The position numbers and the translations under genes were made by a program. A stretch of DNA of 16,115 bases from Alphaproteobacteria bacterium UBA6189 (GTDB taxonomy: Bacteria; Pseudomonadota; Alphaproteobacteria; Rickettsiales; UBA3002), in NCBI GenBank assembly GCA_002422745.1, contig DITH01000192.1:7063-23177 (forward strand), given 5' to 3'. Positions 14,384 through 16,115 of the stretch are shown one piece after another (within the stretch, counting starts at the first letter, position 1; each line of letters begins with the position of its first letter). Below the pieces are notes generated by a model. That model was not told the origin of the DNA. It saw only the letters and a list, made by a program, of their open reading frames with translations, and searched no databases.

Positions 14384-15001
14384 ATGGCGAAATCCTCCGC
14401 GAAAAAAGCTGCCAAACCCTCGGCCAAAAAACCGGCTACCAAGCCGACCGCCAAATTGGTAAAGAAAGCAGCTCCCGCGAAACCTTCGACGGCAAAATCG
14501 ACCGCGAAACCAGCAGCCAAGTCCGCCGCCAAGCCGGTCACCAGCAAACCGGTCGTCGCCGCCAAGCCGAAGACGCCCTATAAACCCGTAAAACTTCCTG
14601 CCGGTTACAAGCCGACCGAAAAAGAAGCCTACATGAACCCGCAGCAGCTGGAATATTTCCGCCAGAAGCTGCTTAGCTGGCGGAAAGAATTGATGGAAGA
14701 ATCGCGCGAGACGCTCGATCACCTCCACGAGGAAAACTGGCACCAGGCCGACATCGCCGACCGTGCCTCGCTGGAAACCGAAGCCGGGGTCGAGCTGCGC
14801 ACCCGCAACCGTTATCTGAAACTCATTTCCAAAATCGACTCGGCCATCCGCCGGATCGAAGAAGGCGAGTACGGCTACTGCGAAGATACCGGCGATGAAA
14901 TCGGCATCAAGCGTTTGGAAGCCCGTCCCGTCGTTACCCGCACCACCGAGGCGCAGGAACGTTACGAACGGCAGGAACGCCAATATTCCGACGAAGACTA
15001 G
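14384..15001 (+). CDS. dksA: RNA polymerase-binding transcription factor DksA with a lysine-rich N-terminal tail
   Basis: DksA enters the secondary channel of RNA polymerase and, with ppGpp, adjusts initiation at stable-RNA and other promoters. Residues about 84-205 form the DksA domain: a coiled coil (PQQLEYFRQKLLSWRKELM, then VELRTRNRYLKLISKIDSAIRRIEEG) whose tip carries D123 and D126 in DIADRA, the functional acidic pair. The globular end has YGYCEDTGDEIGIKRLEARP. Of the four zinc cysteines of the E. coli protein only C166 remains, the others being T or R, as in many alphaproteobacterial DksA proteins. Unusual is the first 70 residues, nearly all K, A, P, S and T with 20 lysines in repeated AKPAAKSAAK-like units, resembling a histone H1 tail. 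The ATG at 14384 has AGGA 7 bases upstream. It lies next to fliX, a neighbour relation I recall from other Alphaproteobacteria. Confidence 0.92.
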   Translation: MAKSSAKKAAKPSAKKPATKPTAKLVKKAAPAKPSTAKSTAKPAAKSAAKPVTSKPVVAAKPKTPYKPVKLPAGYKPTEKEAYMNPQQLEYFRQKLLSWRKELMEESRETLDHLHEENWHQADIADRASLETEAGVELRTRNRYLKLISKIDSAIRRIEEGEYGYCEDTGDEIGIKRLEARPVVTRTTEAQERYERQERQYSDED

Positions 15002-15098
15002 ACACTGCGGCGCGCATCGTACCGGGGCGTTAGTTAAAGGTTGGCGTTCGATGCTGATCGTTTTATAACGAAGCAGAAAGCACTAACCGTCAGGCACT

Positions 15099-16091
15099 AT
15101 GTTCTTACCGTCTAACATCACCCTGAAATTCGGCGACTCCGGCGATTTCGTCGCCGAGCTGCAGCGTCGGCTTGCTGCCGTGCGCGCCTTTGCCGACGAT
15201 CAGGTGAATGGATTTTTCGACGGCAATACCGTTAATGCCGTCACCGCTTTCCAGGGCCGTGAAGGGTTGCATGCCGATGGGGTCGCCGGGCCCGAAACCC
15301 TGCGCCGCCTCAATGGTATTATCGCGGGCGACACTTCTGCCAGCTCCGGCGGCGATACGAAAGAAGAGGAACAGGCCAACCAGCTCGCCACTGCCCAGGA
15401 AATCTTGCAGCCGCCGGCGAGCGAGCCGTTATTCGACCCCACCACACTGGCCCCTGCGGCCGCTGCTTCCACCCATGCACCCTATGGGGAAGAGGCCCAT
15501 CGTGCGGCCCAGCCCCAACCGGTGGAGCCGGCGTTACACCCCGCGTTGCACGCGCAGCAACCTATGCAGCCCGAGCCGAGCACCCAGCAGTATCAGCAAT
15601 TGCAGCGCGACCAGCAACTGCATGCCGCCCCCCATCCGGCGCTGGCGGCCACGGCGCAGTCGTCACCCGCCGCATTGCTCGATCAGTTGCTTGCGCCTGC
15701 GCCGCAAGCTGTACCACAACCTACAGCCGCACAACCACCCGCGCTCAGCCCGGCAGAGCTCGAGCGCCATGCCAGCCTCAACCAACCGCCGCCAGCCGCA
15801 GCGTCGCCCTCACCGGTCGAACCGCCGGTACAGCCCGCCGCCACCCCGGCTGCCGAGCCCACCTCGCTGCTGGGAAAGGCAGCCCGCTTCGCCAATAGCA
15901 TGATGCAAAAGCTGGCCGATTATTTTGAAGCGAAATTACCGCCCTCCGTGCTAAACGAAGTGCAGTCCATCGGTCAGGTGATGGCGCAGCATGGCGTGAA
16001 AGAAGTGCCGATTCCGACCGGCCCCGACATGCCGAGCCGTGGGCCCGAGCTTCCCACCCGTGGGCCGGAACAGATCCAGCAGCGCAGTTAA
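15099..16091 (+). CDS. Peptidoglycan-binding-domain protein with long low-complexity region
   Basis: I do not recognise this 330-residue protein as a whole. Residues about 8-72 are a peptidoglycan-binding domain of the PG_binding_1 type: LKFGDSGDFVAELQRRL, GFFDGNTVNAVTAFQ and GLHADGVAGPETLRRL are its signature. Residues about 75-255 are Pro/Ala/Gln/His-rich and probably disordered. A helical segment follows (about 256-300: LLGKAARFANSMMQKLADYFEAKL, then VLNEVQSIGQVMAQHG). The C-terminus has a short repeat, GP.MPSRGPE / LPTRGPE (about 308-324). There is no signal peptide, transmembrane segment or catalytic domain. Periplasmic action would therefore need a non-Sec route, such as flagellar export, or the domain binds something else. 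An AGG lies only 4 bases before the ATG. It follows dksA by 97 bases, with no convincing terminator between. The domain call is firm and the role is unknown. Confidence 0.8.
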   Translation: MFLPSNITLKFGDSGDFVAELQRRLAAVRAFADDQVNGFFDGNTVNAVTAFQGREGLHADGVAGPETLRRLNGIIAGDTSASSGGDTKEEEQANQLATAQEILQPPASEPLFDPTTLAPAAAASTHAPYGEEAHRAAQPQPVEPALHPALHAQQPMQPEPSTQQYQQLQRDQQLHAAPHPALAATAQSSPAALLDQLLAPAPQAVPQPTAAQPPALSPAELERHASLNQPPPAAASPSPVEPPVQPAATPAAEPTSLLGKAARFANSMMQKLADYFEAKLPPSVLNEVQSIGQVMAQHGVKEVPIPTGPDMPSRGPELPTRGPEQIQQRS

Positions 16092-16095
16092 CGTC

Positions 16096-16110
16096 GCGCT
16101 CTATCAGCGC
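16096..16110. other. Short hairpin after the last gene
   Basis: GCGCT-CTATC-AGCGC is a 5-bp inverted repeat starting 5 bases after the stop of the PG-binding gene. It could be the beginning of a terminator, but the window ends before any T-run can be judged. Confidence 0.3.
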
Positions 16111-16115
16111 AGCAG

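Noticed and set aside
14255..14983. A 242-codon minus-strand frame over dksA with Gly/Phe-rich C-terminal part
   Set aside because: The Gly/Phe/Arg repeats are the mirror image of the Lys/Ala/Pro-rich DksA tail on the real coding strand.
15208..15903. A 231-codon plus-strand frame inside the PG-binding gene
   Set aside because: It is an out-of-frame, Pro/Arg/Ser-rich shadow; the overlapping frame has a recognisable domain.
1..16115. CRISPR arrays, insertion sequences, tRNA genes or prophage
   Set aside because: I saw no regular spaced repeats, transposase or integrase motifs, tRNA-like sequences or phage proteins on either strand.

Overview
The window is a flagellar locus from an alphaproteobacterium, and nearly every gene in it can be named. 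The taxonomic call rests on three things. A fliX gene lies divergent from flgI, and FliX is a flagellar trans-acting factor typical of Alphaproteobacteria. A DksA of the alphaproteobacterial form (YGYCEDTG, with only one of the usual zinc cysteines) lies beside fliX. The promoter signals are a CtrA-type box and a sigma-54-type -24/-12 element, which are the usual class II/III flagellar control signals in this class. I cannot name the order or genus.

Layout. Everything from 1 to 13620 is on the minus strand and, read in the direction of transcription, runs flgI (P-ring), flgJ-like rod-binding protein, flgN (chaperone), flgK and flgL (hook-filament junction). These five genes are separated by 2 to 13 bases and look like one operon, driven by a candidate sigma-54 promoter at 13657-13673. 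After a 131-base gap comes fliW (flagellin-binding regulator), then a strong intrinsic terminator, fliB (flagellin lysine N-methylase), and a 319-base intergenic region with a perfect TTAA-N7-TTAAC box. Next is a very large flagellin (936 aa), a 12-bp hairpin, flaG, fliD (filament cap) and fliS (flagellin export chaperone), which runs off the left edge. On the plus strand from 13818 are fliX, dksA and a gene for a peptidoglycan-binding-domain protein with a long low-complexity tail.

How the genes work together. FlgI completes the periplasmic P-ring. FlgJ helps rod assembly. FlgN escorts FlgK and FlgL, which join hook to filament. FliS escorts flagellin, and FliD caps the growing filament. FliW titrates or senses free flagellin, FliB methylates flagellin lysines, and FlaG belongs to a family linked to filament length. 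FliX couples assembly state to sigma-54 transcription in the alphaproteobacterial model. The locus is therefore the late (hook-junction, filament and filament-modification) part of the flagellum programme.

No mobile element, CRISPR array, tRNA or rRNA was seen. I do not see a wholly new system. The unusual points are the giant flagellin with internal repeated modules and very few lysines next to its own methylase, a fliW without csrA in view, an oversized FlgK, a DksA with a histone-H1-like lysine-rich tail, and an unrecognised PG-binding protein that lacks a signal peptide.
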